64,000 nucleotides of DNA from Larkinella insperata (GTDB lineage Bacteria; Bacteroidota; Bacteroidia; Cytophagales; Spirosomataceae). The notes below the pieces were generated by a model that did no database searches, was not told where the DNA came from, and worked only from the letters and a program-made list of their open reading frames with translations. This document shows positions 7,475 through 17,513 of the stretch, in pieces (position 1 is the first letter of the stretch; every line of letters begins with the position of its first letter). The stretch covers positions 3,243,001-3,307,000 of the forward strand of contig NZ_CP110973.1 of the NCBI RefSeq assembly GCF_026248825.1. The letters are read 5' to 3'. A program made the translations under genes and the position numbers.

Positions 7475-9847
7475 ATGCTACGGAACTACTTCAAAACCGC
7501 CTGGCGCGGACTGCTCAACAGCAAAGGCTATTCGGCCATCAACATCGGCGGGCTGGCGCTGGCATTGGGCATCGGTATTTTGCTGCTCTGGTGGGTGAAA
7601 GATGAACTGAGCTTTGACCGTTTTCACACCCACAGCGGCCGGATTTACCGCGTCAACGGTGGCTTTGGCTCGGGCGAATCGCAGCAGTATTCGGGACAGA
7701 TTGTTGCGCCGGTAGCGGCCTACGCCCGGAAAAACATGCCGAATGTTGAGGAAGCCGTGCGGGTGGTGGATAGCTACGATATGTCGCCGTTCAAAGTGCA
7801 GGACAAAACCTTGGTGGAAGAACGGGCGATGTACGTTGATCCGGCTTTCTTCACCTTCTTTGATTTTGAACTTGTAAAGGGAAACCGGGCGCGGCCGTTC
7901 CCGGATCTGCAGTCGGTTATCCTGACGGAGTCGGCGGCTCTGCGGTATTTCGGCCCGACCGAAGCCGTTGGGAAAGTGCTGTATTCCATTCCCAAAAAAC
8001 AGAATTACGTCGTCAGCGGTATTATCCGCGACTTTCCAGATAACTCCAGTATCCGGGGCAACGTGCTGTTTCCGCTGGAAATTGTCGCCAAGACCTACCA
8101 GCCGAATGACTACTGGAAGTCGATGGACTCGGACTGGGGCAACTGGTACGCCAGAACGTTTGTCCGCGTTGATCCGAAAGCCGATCTGGACAAAATCGCC
8201 AAAACACTGACCGACGTTCATCACGCCAGCAATCAGTATGACCAGGCGACGGTATACCGCCTGCAACCTCTGAAAGACATTCACCTCTACCGGGCCGACG
8301 GGACGCCGGGGGTCATGCAGGAAGTGAAAATGATGGGCATCGTTGCCCTGGTACTGCTGGCCATTGGTTGCATCAATTACGTCAATCTGGCTACGGCGCG
8401 GGCCACGCAGCGCGCCAAGGAAGTGAGCGTTCGCAAAGTAGTGGGGGCGGGCCGGACGCACCTGATTGGGCAGTTTCTGGCCGAGTCGCTGCTGATTTTT
8501 GTGGTGGCGCTGGTGCTGGCGATTGTGCTGATCAAGGGCCTGGAATCAACGTATCAGGAACTGAGCGGCAAAACGCAGCCTTTTTCGTTGACTGATCCGC
8601 AGGTCTGGCTGGTACTGATCGGGGCGCTGGCGTTTACGCTGGCGATTGCGGGCATTTACCCGGCGCTGGTTTTATCGTCGTTTGAACCGCTGAAAGTGTT
8701 GCGCGGAAGGATGGCGACGGGCGGCAAAGGAGGCACGTTCCGGCAGACGCTGGTTATCGTGCAGTTTGCTTTCTCAACGGCATTGATCGTGGGTACGCTC
8801 ATTATCGGCAACCAGTTGCGGTTTTTGCGCGAACGCAACTTAGGGTACAACCGTGATAACACGTTTGCGTTCTGGATGACCGACGAAATGTCGAAACACT
8901 ATAGCTCCGTGAAAACCGAGTTGCTGCGTCAGCCGAGTGTGCGGGGAGTAACGGCGTCCAACAACAACCTGCTGAGTATCGGCAACAGCACCGGCGATAC
9001 CGACTGGGAAGGGAAGCCTAAAAACAGCATATTCATTGTCAGCCGGATGCAGGTGGAAAAAGACTTTATCTCGTCTTTCGGGCTGAAGATGGCGTACGGT
9101 GAAACGTTTACCGGCACGCCCGCCGATTCGATGCATTACATCCTGAACGAAACCGCCGTGAAAAAGACCGGGATCAAGAACCCGATTGGCAAGAGTTTTA
9201 CCTTGGGGCAGACCAAAGGCATGATCATTGGCGTGATCAAGGATTTTCATTTTGCCTCCCTGCGTCAGAAAGTAGAACCGGCGGTGTTCTACTACCGGCC
9301 CAGCAACAGGCTGAACCGGATTTACATCAAAACCACCGGCCTCGATGCTCCCAAAGCCGTGTCCGCGGCCGAAAAGCTCTGGAAACAGTATAGCCCGGAT
9401 TATCCGTTTGAGTACCAGTTCATGGATGTGCAGTACAACGAAATGTATAAATCGGAGCAGCGGACGGGGCAACTGTTCAATTTCTTTGCGGGCATCACGA
9501 TCCTGGTTTCCTGCCTCGGCCTGTTCGGGCTGGCGACGTTCACGGCCCAGCAGCGGACGAAGGAAATCGGCATCCGCAAGGTGCTGGGCGCGTCGGTGTC
9601 GGGTATTGTGGCCCTGCTCTCGAAAGACTTCCTCAAGCTGGTGTTGATTGGAATCGTCATTGCTTCGCCCATCGCGTGGTGGATGATGAATCAGTGGTTA
9701 GCCGATTTTGCCTACAAAATTGACCTGGATTGGTGGGTGTTTGCGCTGGCGGGTCTGCTGGCGATTCTGATTGCCTTTGCCACGGTCAGTTTCCAGAGCA
9801 TCCGGGCCGCCCTGATGAACCCGGTGAAGTCGCTTCGTTCGGAATGA
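7475..9847 (+). CDS. permease P3: duplicated MacB/FtsX-type ABC permease
   Basis: At 790 residues from the ATG at 7475, it begins MLRNYFKTAWRG. An in-frame TTG 15 bp upstream is unlikely because paralogs start at this same Met-Leu-x-Asn-Tyr motif. TM1 is less conserved than in its neighbours (GLALALGIGILLLWWV). The N-half coupling motif is unusual, KEVSVRKVVGA near 315, with Ser replacing the usual Gly; the C-half motif is the standard KEIGIRKVLGA near 695. It ends NPVKSLRSE. P4 starts 100 bp later. Confidence 0.9.
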   Translation: MLRNYFKTAWRGLLNSKGYSAINIGGLALALGIGILLLWWVKDELSFDRFHTHSGRIYRVNGGFGSGESQQYSGQIVAPVAAYARKNMPNVEEAVRVVDSYDMSPFKVQDKTLVEERAMYVDPAFFTFFDFELVKGNRARPFPDLQSVILTESAALRYFGPTEAVGKVLYSIPKKQNYVVSGIIRDFPDNSSIRGNVLFPLEIVAKTYQPNDYWKSMDSDWGNWYARTFVRVDPKADLDKIAKTLTDVHHASNQYDQATVYRLQPLKDIHLYRADGTPGVMQEVKMMGIVALVLLAIGCINYVNLATARATQRAKEVSVRKVVGAGRTHLIGQFLAESLLIFVVALVLAIVLIKGLESTYQELSGKTQPFSLTDPQVWLVLIGALAFTLAIAGIYPALVLSSFEPLKVLRGRMATGGKGGTFRQTLVIVQFAFSTALIVGTLIIGNQLRFLRERNLGYNRDNTFAFWMTDEMSKHYSSVKTELLRQPSVRGVTASNNNLLSIGNSTGDTDWEGKPKNSIFIVSRMQVEKDFISSFGLKMAYGETFTGTPADSMHYILNETAVKKTGIKNPIGKSFTLGQTKGMIIGVIKDFHFASLRQKVEPAVFYYRPSNRLNRIYIKTTGLDAPKAVSAAEKLWKQYSPDYPFEYQFMDVQYNEMYKSEQRTGQLFNFFAGITILVSCLGLFGLATFTAQQRTKEIGIRKVLGASVSGIVALLSKDFLKLVLIGIVIASPIAWWMMNQWLADFAYKIDLDWWVFALAGLLAILIAFATVSFQSIRAALMNPVKSLRSE

Positions 9848-9947
9848 AGAATTGGAAGTGAATAATGCGTCAGCTAACCGCCGGGCGTCGGCGGTCAATG
9901 CCAACCCCGTCTTAACTCTTAATTCTTCACCCATAACCCGTTGAAGT

Positions 9948-12416
9948 ATGCTGACGAACTATCTGAAAATCGCCGTCCGTAATCTGCTGAGGAGTAAGTC
10001 GTTCTCGGCCATCAACATCCTGGGGCTGTCGGTGGGCATGACGTGCTGCATGCTCCTGCTGCTGTATATCCGCAGCGAAGTGTCGTACGACAAGCACCAC
10101 CAGCATGCCCATGAACTGTACCTGATGGGGCAGGAGTCCCGCATTGGACAGAGTAAAAGTGAGGTATGGCCTTCCGTATCGGCTCCCTACGCCTTTGCGC
10201 TGAAGTCCGAATTTCCGGAAATTGAACAGGTGAGTCGGCTGTGGGCCAATATGATCGACGGCAAGGCGCTGTTGCAGGTGCGCGAAGGGGGCAAAGCCCT
10301 CAAATCGTTCTACGAAACCAGTGGCTACCAGGTTGACTCCACTTTTTTTGACCTGTTTTCCTACCAATTTACGGAGGGGAGCACCCGCACGGCACTGGCT
10401 GACCGAAATTCAATCGTGCTATCGGAAGATGTGGCCCGGAAGCTATTCGGCACTACACCGGCCCTGAACAGACTGGTTCGGATCAGCGGCACAATGGGCG
10501 GAGGGGAGGATTTCAGGGTGACGGGGGTTTTTCGCGACGAAAGCGCCCGCTCGCACATCGACGCCCGGTTCTTTTTGCCCCTTTATTCCGGTTGGGTCGG
10601 TAACTTTCTACGGAACGAGAAGCTGGATTTTGCCAGCAACAACATGTTCATGACCTACCTGCGGCTGCGTCCGGGTGCCGACGCCCGGCAGTTGGAAAAG
10701 AAACTGCCCGCGTTCATGGATAAATACGCTCGTAATGACCTGAAAGTGTTGGGCGTCAGCAAAAAGATGTTCCTGGTTCCGGTACCCAGCCTGCATCTTT
10801 ATGATGATTTTACAACCGCTGTAACGCCGACCAACACCACCACCTACCTGTATATTCTGGCGTCGATTGCCGTCTTTACCCTGCTGATTGCCTGCATCAA
10901 TTTTATGAACCTTTCGACGGCCCGCTCCGCCAAACGGGCCGCCGAAGTCGGTATTCGGAAGGTGATGGGGGCCGAGCGGGGCGCTCTGGTGGGGCAGTTT
11001 CTGGGGGAATCAATGGTGCTGGCGTTGCTGGCGCTGGTGATTGCCGTCCTCACGGTCTTATTGCTGCTGCCCTTATTCAATCAGTTGACGGACAAGGCGA
11101 TGCAATTGTCTGAACTTCTCGAACTGCGTATCGTTGCCGCTTTTGTTGGGCTGGCTATCCTAACGGGTCTGTTGGCCGGTAGTTACCCGGCGCTCTACCT
11201 GTCGTTGTTCAATCCGGCGCAGGTTTTGAAGGCGGGTGCCAGCAGCGGCAAGGTCACCAACATGCTGTCGGCTACGGTTCTGCGTCGGGGACTGGTGGTG
11301 TTTCAGTTCGTCATCTCGGTTGGGCTGGTGTTGGCGACGTTTGTCATTCAGGAACAGATGCGTTTCATGCGCAACAAGTCGCTGGGCTTTACCCAGGATC
11401 AGCAAATTGCCATTCCCTTCCGCAGCAGCGAAGCCCGCAATAGTTACACGGCCTACCGCAACGAAATTCTAGGCAACAATCAGGTGGTGTCAGCGGCCGG
11501 AACGCAGTACTACCCGGGCATTGTCAACGCCAGCGACTTCATGTTGTATAAACCCGGGCAGAGCGTCGCCAACGCCCAGGACATCAAAAGCAACTGGGTG
11601 GATTACGATTACCTGCAAACAATGGGCTTTCGACTCGTGGCCGGACGATTGTTCTCGCGCCAGTTTCCGGGGGACACCAATAACCGCATGGTCGTCAACG
11701 AAGCCGCCCTGCGGAGTCTACAGATTCCCCTCAACCAGGCCGTCGGCCAAAAGCTGAACTTCGACTGGCAGGGGCAAACGTACCACTACGAAATTGTGGG
11801 CGTACTGAAGGATTTTCATTTCGAGAATTTGCACCAGACCATCCAGCCTTACGGTTTTATGCTGAGCAGTAGGCCCGACTACAACTACATCATCGTGCAC
11901 GTCAACACGGCCAACATGGAGAAGGTACTGGGTTTTCTCGAACAGAAATGGAAGGCACTACGCCCCGAAGAACCCTTTGAGCACACGTTCCTGAACGAAG
12001 ATTTTCAGAAGAATTACCAGGCCGAAGTTCGCACATCACGCATTGTCAGCTACTTCACGGCTATTTCCATCCTGATTTCGTGTCTGGGTCTGTTTGGACT
12101 GGCGGCTTTTGCGGCCCAGCAGCGGACGAAGGAAATTGGCGTGCGCAAGGTGCTGGGCGCGTCGGTGGCTAACATCGTGCTGCTGCTTTCCAGGGATTTT
12201 CTGAAGCTGGTACTGATTGCCATCCTGATTGCCTCACCGTTGTCGTGGTGGGCCATGAATCAATGGCTGCAGGATTTTGCGTACAAAATTGCCATTCCCT
12301 GGTGGGTGTTTGTGTTGGCCGGTGGGCTGGCGCTTTTGATCGCATTCATTACCGTCAGTTTCCAGAGCATCAAAGCCGCCCTGATGAACCCGGTGAAAAG
12401 TTTAAAAACGGAATGA
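9948..12416 (+). CDS. permease P4: duplicated MacB/FtsX-type ABC permease
   Basis: At 822 residues this is the longest complete copy. The extra length lies in the first periplasmic domain, which has a distinct opening after TM1 (QHAHELYLMGQESRIGQ) and is divergent throughout, suggesting a different ligand or partner. Coupling motifs are AEVGIRKVMGA near 332 and KEIGVRKVLGA near 728. The C-terminal part (SVANIVLLLSRDFLKLV, ending NPVKSLKTE) is close to the other copies. A strong hairpin follows 2 bp after the stop codon, so transcription may drop here. Confidence 0.9.
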   Translation: MLTNYLKIAVRNLLRSKSFSAINILGLSVGMTCCMLLLLYIRSEVSYDKHHQHAHELYLMGQESRIGQSKSEVWPSVSAPYAFALKSEFPEIEQVSRLWANMIDGKALLQVREGGKALKSFYETSGYQVDSTFFDLFSYQFTEGSTRTALADRNSIVLSEDVARKLFGTTPALNRLVRISGTMGGGEDFRVTGVFRDESARSHIDARFFLPLYSGWVGNFLRNEKLDFASNNMFMTYLRLRPGADARQLEKKLPAFMDKYARNDLKVLGVSKKMFLVPVPSLHLYDDFTTAVTPTNTTTYLYILASIAVFTLLIACINFMNLSTARSAKRAAEVGIRKVMGAERGALVGQFLGESMVLALLALVIAVLTVLLLLPLFNQLTDKAMQLSELLELRIVAAFVGLAILTGLLAGSYPALYLSLFNPAQVLKAGASSGKVTNMLSATVLRRGLVVFQFVISVGLVLATFVIQEQMRFMRNKSLGFTQDQQIAIPFRSSEARNSYTAYRNEILGNNQVVSAAGTQYYPGIVNASDFMLYKPGQSVANAQDIKSNWVDYDYLQTMGFRLVAGRLFSRQFPGDTNNRMVVNEAALRSLQIPLNQAVGQKLNFDWQGQTYHYEIVGVLKDFHFENLHQTIQPYGFMLSSRPDYNYIIVHVNTANMEKVLGFLEQKWKALRPEEPFEHTFLNEDFQKNYQAEVRTSRIVSYFTAISILISCLGLFGLAAFAAQQRTKEIGVRKVLGASVANIVLLLSRDFLKLVLIAILIASPLSWWAMNQWLQDFAYKIAIPWWVFVLAGGLALLIAFITVSFQSIKAALMNPVKSLKTE

Positions 12417-12418
12417 AA

Positions 12419-12455
12419 AAGGCCGGGAGAGAAACGTCTTCGCCCTCCCGGCCTT
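12419..12455 (+). terminator. terminator-like hairpin between P4 and P5
   Basis: AAGGCCGGGAG (12419-12429) and CTCCCGGCCTT (12445-12455) are perfect complements around a 15-base loop, immediately after the P4 stop. A C/T-rich but broken pyrimidine stretch follows rather than a pure T-run. It may be a leaky terminator or an attenuating or processing hairpin inside the permease operon. Confidence 0.55.
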
Positions 12456-12484
12456 CCTTCTTTCACCTGTTTCTTTCTACGTAT

Positions 12485-14896
12485 ATGCTTCGCAACTACC
12501 TGAAAATCGCCTGGCGCAACCTGATTAAACACCCGACAACAACGGGCATTAATATCGTTGGGTTGACCACGGGGCTGGCCACCTGTCTGCTGATTGGGCT
12601 GTTTATCCGCAACGAATTGAGTTACGATACCTACCACGCCAAGAGCGACCGGATTTACCGGGTCAATATCATTCGAACGACCGGTGCCGAAGTAGACCGG
12701 TCGGGCATTACACCGTATCCGCTGGCCCCAGCCATGCGAACCGACTTTGCGGACTGGCCGAAAATCGCCCGGATTCACGCCGATCAGGATTTGACCGTTC
12801 TGGTTTCGCCGGAAAAGGTATTTTCGGCCGACAACGTGGTTTTTGCCGAACCGGAACTGCTCGATCTCTTTGATTTTACGTTCCTTACCGGAGATGGCCG
12901 GGCCATTTTGAGTCAGCCCAACCAGGTCATTCTGAGCGAAACGACGGCCCGGACCTATTTCGGCACGGTTTCGCCCATTGGCAAGACCCTGCGCATCGGA
13001 AACGACCTGACGGCGGTGGTCAAGGGCGTGATGCAGGACATTCCGGCGCAGTCGAACCTGCCCGCCAGCATGCTGGTGTCGTTTTCGTCCATGAAAACCT
13101 TTTTCTCGTTCGGCATCGACGAGTGGGGTCTGCGTTCCGGCGGCAGTGTCTTTGTAGCCTTGCCCGCAGGGCGTTCGCCTGAAGACTACGCGGACCGGTT
13201 GCGGCAGGTTGAAAAGAAATACTTTTCCGGCCGGGATGGCGATACCAGCGAGCTGGTGCTGCAACCGTTGCGGGATATCCACTTCAACCCGACTTTTGAA
13301 GGAACGATTCTTACCCCGGCCATTTCGCCGACGTACCTCTACGTGTTCGGCGCGGTCGGTTTATTTGTGCTGCTGATTGCCTGCGTCAACTTCATTAATA
13401 TGTCGACCGCCCGCGCCATGACGCGTGCCCGGGAAGTGGGCGTTCGGAAGGTGATTGGTGCGACGCAGGGGCAACTGGTGGCGCAGTTTCTGAGCGAAGC
13501 CTTCTGGGTAACGACTTTTTCGGCGGTGCTGGCATTGTTGATTACTTACAACGTCCTGCCGCTGGTTAACGACTTTATGCAGAAGCAGATTGCTTTTGTG
13601 TGGAGCGAGTCGGTGCTTCTGCTGGCGGTTCTGGCATTGCTGACCGGGCTGCTGGCGGGTTTATATCCGGCCTTTTTTCTGTCCCGGTTTCAGCCCGTCC
13701 GGGTCCTGAAAACCGCGGCTGAACCGGGGCGGGGCGGAGTCGCCTGGTTGCGGCAGGGGCTGGTGGTTTTTCAGTTTACGATTTCGCTGGTGCTGGCGGT
13801 AGGCGTTTTAATTGTGTACCAGCAAATGAGCTTCTTCCGGCAGAAAGATCTGGGATTCAGTCAAAAAGCCATTCTGTCCGTGGGCTTGCCCAAACAGAAT
13901 GATCTGAACGCCCTGCGCCGGTCGTTGCAGCAGGTTCCGGGCGTTGAACAGGTCTCACTGGCACTGGGTGCCCCAACCTCCCGCAACAATTTCGGAACGG
14001 ATATACGCCTTGATCCCGCCAATCCGGCTAAAAAAGTATCCATTGCCCTCAAACTGGCCGATGCCGATTACCTGAATACGTATGGATTGAAGCTGGTGGC
14101 CGGACGCTTCTTTGAACACCGGGATACGCTGGGAATGGCAAACAGCATTCCGGAGGAGAAACGGCGGTATGCCTTCGTGGTCAATGAAAATCTGGTAAAA
14201 ACAATGGGGTTAGCGAAACCGGAGCAAGCCGTTGGTCGCAAAATCCGATTGGGTTTAAACGACATTACGGCCGAAATTATCGGGGTGGTTCGGGATTTTC
14301 ACACCAGTTCGTTGCGCGAGCCGATCGTACCGATGGTGATGATGAACTTCCCGTCGTTCTATTATTCGGCGGGTCTGAAATTGAACACGCAGGATTACGC
14401 CCGGACGCTATCGGCGGTCGAAACCACCTGGAAGAAGTTTTACCCCGACGCTCTGTTCGAAGCCAAATTTCTGGACCAGAGTCTGCAGGAACTCTACGAG
14501 AACGAGCAACGGCAATTTACGCTCTTGCGGGTGTTTGCGGGGCTGGCGCTGGTGATTTGCTGCCTGGGCCTCTGGGGATTGGCCAGCTTCATCATCGAAC
14601 GCCGGACGAAGGAAATTGGCGTGCGCAAGGTGCTGGGCGCGTCGGTCAGTAGTATTGTCGCGTTGTTGTCCAGGGATTTTCTCAAACTGGTGCTGGTCGC
14701 CCTGGTGATTGCCACACCGATTGGCTGGTACGCGATGGAAAGCTGGCTGAAGGAGTTCAGTTACCGCATTGAGGTAGAGTGGTGGGTGTTTGCGCTGGTG
14801 GGTACGGGCGCGGTTCTCATTGCCTTTCTGACGGTGAGCTTCCAGAGCATTAAAGCCGCCCTGATGAACCCGGTCAGGAGTTTAAAGTCCGAATAA
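12485..14896 (+). CDS. permease P5: duplicated MacB/FtsX-type ABC permease
   Basis: At 803 residues from the ATG at 12485 (MLRNYLKIAWRNL). The reading frame is open upstream into P4, but the conserved family N-terminus fixes the start here. Coupling motifs are REVGVRKVIGA near 316 and KEIGVRKVLGA near 709. The loop after the N-half TM block carries an atypical Gly-rich stretch (TAAEPGRGGVAW). In the last TM block the usual A-x-x-T-A-Q-Q-R-T-K sequence is replaced by SFIIERRTKEIG. It ends NPVRSLKSE, with Arg for the usual Lys. Confidence 0.9.
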   Translation: MLRNYLKIAWRNLIKHPTTTGINIVGLTTGLATCLLIGLFIRNELSYDTYHAKSDRIYRVNIIRTTGAEVDRSGITPYPLAPAMRTDFADWPKIARIHADQDLTVLVSPEKVFSADNVVFAEPELLDLFDFTFLTGDGRAILSQPNQVILSETTARTYFGTVSPIGKTLRIGNDLTAVVKGVMQDIPAQSNLPASMLVSFSSMKTFFSFGIDEWGLRSGGSVFVALPAGRSPEDYADRLRQVEKKYFSGRDGDTSELVLQPLRDIHFNPTFEGTILTPAISPTYLYVFGAVGLFVLLIACVNFINMSTARAMTRAREVGVRKVIGATQGQLVAQFLSEAFWVTTFSAVLALLITYNVLPLVNDFMQKQIAFVWSESVLLLAVLALLTGLLAGLYPAFFLSRFQPVRVLKTAAEPGRGGVAWLRQGLVVFQFTISLVLAVGVLIVYQQMSFFRQKDLGFSQKAILSVGLPKQNDLNALRRSLQQVPGVEQVSLALGAPTSRNNFGTDIRLDPANPAKKVSIALKLADADYLNTYGLKLVAGRFFEHRDTLGMANSIPEEKRRYAFVVNENLVKTMGLAKPEQAVGRKIRLGLNDITAEIIGVVRDFHTSSLREPIVPMVMMNFPSFYYSAGLKLNTQDYARTLSAVETTWKKFYPDALFEAKFLDQSLQELYENEQRQFTLLRVFAGLALVICCLGLWGLASFIIERRTKEIGVRKVLGASVSSIVALLSRDFLKLVLVALVIATPIGWYAMESWLKEFSYRIEVEWWVFALVGTGAVLIAFLTVSFQSIKAALMNPVRSLKSE

Positions 14897-14900
14897 CTTT

Positions 14901-15003
14901 GTCATGAACCGGACTTACGCGGATGAAAAGGAGGAAGGAAGGGCTTTTCTCTCGTAAATTCCTCCGGCCGACGGCTTTAACCGGCGTACCTCCAGTTCAT
15001 GAC
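14901..15003. repeat. inverted repeat in the P5-P6 spacer
   Basis: GTCATGAACCGGA (14901-14913) is complementary to TCCAGTTCATGAC (14991-15003) at 12 of 13 positions. Inside lies a second complementary pair, GGAGGAA and TTCCTCC. The whole 118-bp spacer could therefore fold into one extended hairpin. There is no T-tract. It could stabilise or process the transcript. Confidence 0.5.
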
Positions 15004-15014
15004 CCCGATGTGAT

Positions 15015-17423
15015 ATGCTGCAAAATTACTGGAAAATAACCGTTCGGACGTTGTTGAAAAACAAGGTCTATGCCCTAACCAACGTGCTGGGACTCAGTGT
15101 CGGTATGGCGGCCTGTGGCTTGATTGCGCTCTACATTTTTAATGAATGGCGGGTGGATCGGTTTCACGAAAAAGGTAACCGGATTTACCGGGTGGTGACC
15201 AATACCGTCTCCGCGGGCACAGCCGAACGCGCGTCCAATACCGTCGGTCGGCCGCTGGCCCGGGCCATTCGGCAGGAAGTGCCGGAGGTGGAAGCGGTCG
15301 TGCCGGTGCATTGGGCCAACTTTCCGATTAAGCACAACAACCGGTATTTCTTCGAGAAGGAATTATACGTCGGGCCGGATTTCCTGACCACCTTCACCTT
15401 CCCGATGCTGGAAGGCGACGCCAAAACCGCCCTGAGCGAACCGTATACGCTCGTGTTGACCGAAAGCACGGCCCGGAAGTATTTTGGTAGCGGACCGGTT
15501 GTGGGAAAGACGCTGATGTTGAACGATACCTTGCCGTTCCGGGTAACGGGCGTGATGGCCGAGCCGCAGCCGTCGCACCTTGATTTTCAGGTACTGCTTT
15601 CCTTGCCGACCTATTACGCCCAGGGCAATACCGTAGAGGGCGAATGGTTTACCTGGGATGAGTTCTGTTACGTGCTGCTGTCCGAAAATGCCGATCCTGC
15701 GCTGGCGGAGCGGAAAATTGCGGCTCTACCCATGAAGCACAACGGGCCTGAATACCGGGAAAACGGTATTCAGGTGACGCAGTCGCTGGAGCCCGTTTCC
15801 CGGATTTACCTGCATTCCACCGGTATTCCGGACCCAGGCGGGGCCAACCGAACCGCGGGCAGCGCCCAACAACTTCAATTGCTGGCGGCCATCGGGCTAT
15901 TTCTGCTGGTGCTGGCCGGAATCAATTTCGTGAATCTGACCACGGCCCACCAGGGCGAGCGGGCGAAGGAAGTGGGCGTTCGGAAGGCCATCGGAGCCGG
16001 GTATACGGCTTTGGTGGGGCAGTTTTTGAGCGAGTCAATTCTGCTGGCCTTTCTGGCCGGTTTGCTGGCCGTCGTGATGATGCTCACGGCTTTGCCCTTT
16101 CTGAATGAACTAACCGGAAAACCCATTCCCGCAGCCCTTTTAACCCAACCGGCGACCCTGCTGATTGGCCTCGGCTTTTTGCTGCTGACGGGCCTGCTGG
16201 CGGGCTGGTATCCGGCTTTGCTGCTGGCCCGGTTCCGGCCGGTGGACACGATGAAAGGGCGGTTGGTGACAACCCGGGGGGCGGGGCTTCGGCGGGGGCT
16301 GGTGGTTTTTCAGTTTGGCATTTCGCTGATTCTTATCATCAGTACCATGGTGGTAATCCGGCAGTTGCGGTTTATGCAGGGCCAGAGCCTGGGCTTCGAT
16401 AAAGAACGCGTGCTGACGGTCGAACTGCGCAAGTTGCCGCGGCTGGATTTTATTCAGAATTACGAAAGCCTGAAGCAGCAGGTGGCGGCTTTGCCCAACA
16501 TCAAGTCCATCACGGGTGTGTCGGCTCTGCCGGGACGGGACGGCTGGTCCGGCCAGATTGTGTATCCGGAAGGCCGTCCGCACGGGCAAACGCTGTCGAT
16601 GGAGGTCATTCCGGTGGATCATGATTACGTGAAAACCCTGGGGCTGACCGTCCGCAGCGGGCGCGATTATTCCCGGCAGTTTTCGACCGACGCCGGGCAG
16701 GCGGTATTGCTCAACGAAGCCGCCTGTCAGGCGATTGGCTGGAAAGCCGACGAAGCCGTCGGCAAGCGCATCCAGACGGCGGGCCTGTCCGACGGGCGCG
16801 TGATTGGCGTTCTGGCCGACTTCCATCAACACGGTTTGCGGGAAAAAATCAAGCCGGTGCTGACCTTCATTACGCCCGCTTACACGTACCGGTATCTGTC
16901 GCTCCGGCTGGGGGCGGGCGACGTACGCGCTTCCGTGGCGGAGGTTGAACGGTTTTGGCGCAAGCGTTTTCCGGGTTACGAATTTGATTACTACTTTCTG
17001 GATGAGGACTTTAACCGGCAATACAAAACCGAGCAGCAACTTTCCACGCTCGTTGGCATCTTTGCCGGCCTGGCCATTTTTATTGCCTGCCTGGGCTTAT
17101 TCGCCCTGACGACATTTACCGCCGAAAAGCGGACGAAAGAAATCGGCATCCGCAAGGTGCTGGGTGCATCCGTCGCCAGCATTGTAACTTTGCTCTCGAA
17201 AGATTTCCTGAAACTGGTTTTTGTTTCAATCCTGATAGCCTCGCCGGTTGCCTGGTACGTGATGAGCCATTGGTTGCAGGAGTTTGCCTACAAAATTGAA
17301 GTCGGCTGGTGGATTTTTGTGCTCGCGGGGGCGGGCGCCCTTTTCGTTGCCTTCCTGACGGTCAGTTTTCAAAGCATCAAAGCCGCGCTGGCCAATCCCG
17401 TAAAGAGTTTAAAAACGGAGTAA
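15015..17423 (+). CDS. permease P6: duplicated MacB/FtsX-type ABC permease
   Basis: At 802 residues it starts MLQNYWKITVRTLLKNKVY. TM1 is GLSVGMAACGLIALYIF. The N-half coupling motif is KEVGVRKAIGA near 317, preceded by TTAHQGERA where most copies have a STAR sequence. The C-half motif KEIGIRKVLGA lies near 707, preceded by TAEKRT. The C-terminus is NPVKSLKTE, with Ala-Asn-Pro at the last turn. P7 starts 90 bp downstream. Confidence 0.9.
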   Translation: MLQNYWKITVRTLLKNKVYALTNVLGLSVGMAACGLIALYIFNEWRVDRFHEKGNRIYRVVTNTVSAGTAERASNTVGRPLARAIRQEVPEVEAVVPVHWANFPIKHNNRYFFEKELYVGPDFLTTFTFPMLEGDAKTALSEPYTLVLTESTARKYFGSGPVVGKTLMLNDTLPFRVTGVMAEPQPSHLDFQVLLSLPTYYAQGNTVEGEWFTWDEFCYVLLSENADPALAERKIAALPMKHNGPEYRENGIQVTQSLEPVSRIYLHSTGIPDPGGANRTAGSAQQLQLLAAIGLFLLVLAGINFVNLTTAHQGERAKEVGVRKAIGAGYTALVGQFLSESILLAFLAGLLAVVMMLTALPFLNELTGKPIPAALLTQPATLLIGLGFLLLTGLLAGWYPALLLARFRPVDTMKGRLVTTRGAGLRRGLVVFQFGISLILIISTMVVIRQLRFMQGQSLGFDKERVLTVELRKLPRLDFIQNYESLKQQVAALPNIKSITGVSALPGRDGWSGQIVYPEGRPHGQTLSMEVIPVDHDYVKTLGLTVRSGRDYSRQFSTDAGQAVLLNEAACQAIGWKADEAVGKRIQTAGLSDGRVIGVLADFHQHGLREKIKPVLTFITPAYTYRYLSLRLGAGDVRASVAEVERFWRKRFPGYEFDYYFLDEDFNRQYKTEQQLSTLVGIFAGLAIFIACLGLFALTTFTAEKRTKEIGIRKVLGASVASIVTLLSKDFLKLVFVSILIASPVAWYVMSHWLQEFAYKIEVGWWIFVLAGAGALFVAFLTVSFQSIKAALANPVKSLKTE

Positions 17424-17513
17424 AACCGTTCGAACACGGGGAAGCAGATTCAAAATACCGCGTAGTCGTTTTCATCAAACCTTCATCCGTCTCCGTTCAA
17501 GAGCGCTGTTGAT

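Noticed and set aside
7478..8461. Long reverse-strand frames within the permease genes (this one 327 codons, others in P1, P5, P15)
   Set aside because: They lie wholly inside genes with strong family support, are Arg/His/Gln-rich as expected of antisense translation, and recur in several paralogs as a by-product of shared codon use.
12245..12484. Upstream extension of P5 overlapping P4 by about 170 bp
   Set aside because: The added residues come from the P4 coding region in another frame; all paralogs start at the Met-Leu-x-Asn-Tyr motif at 12485.
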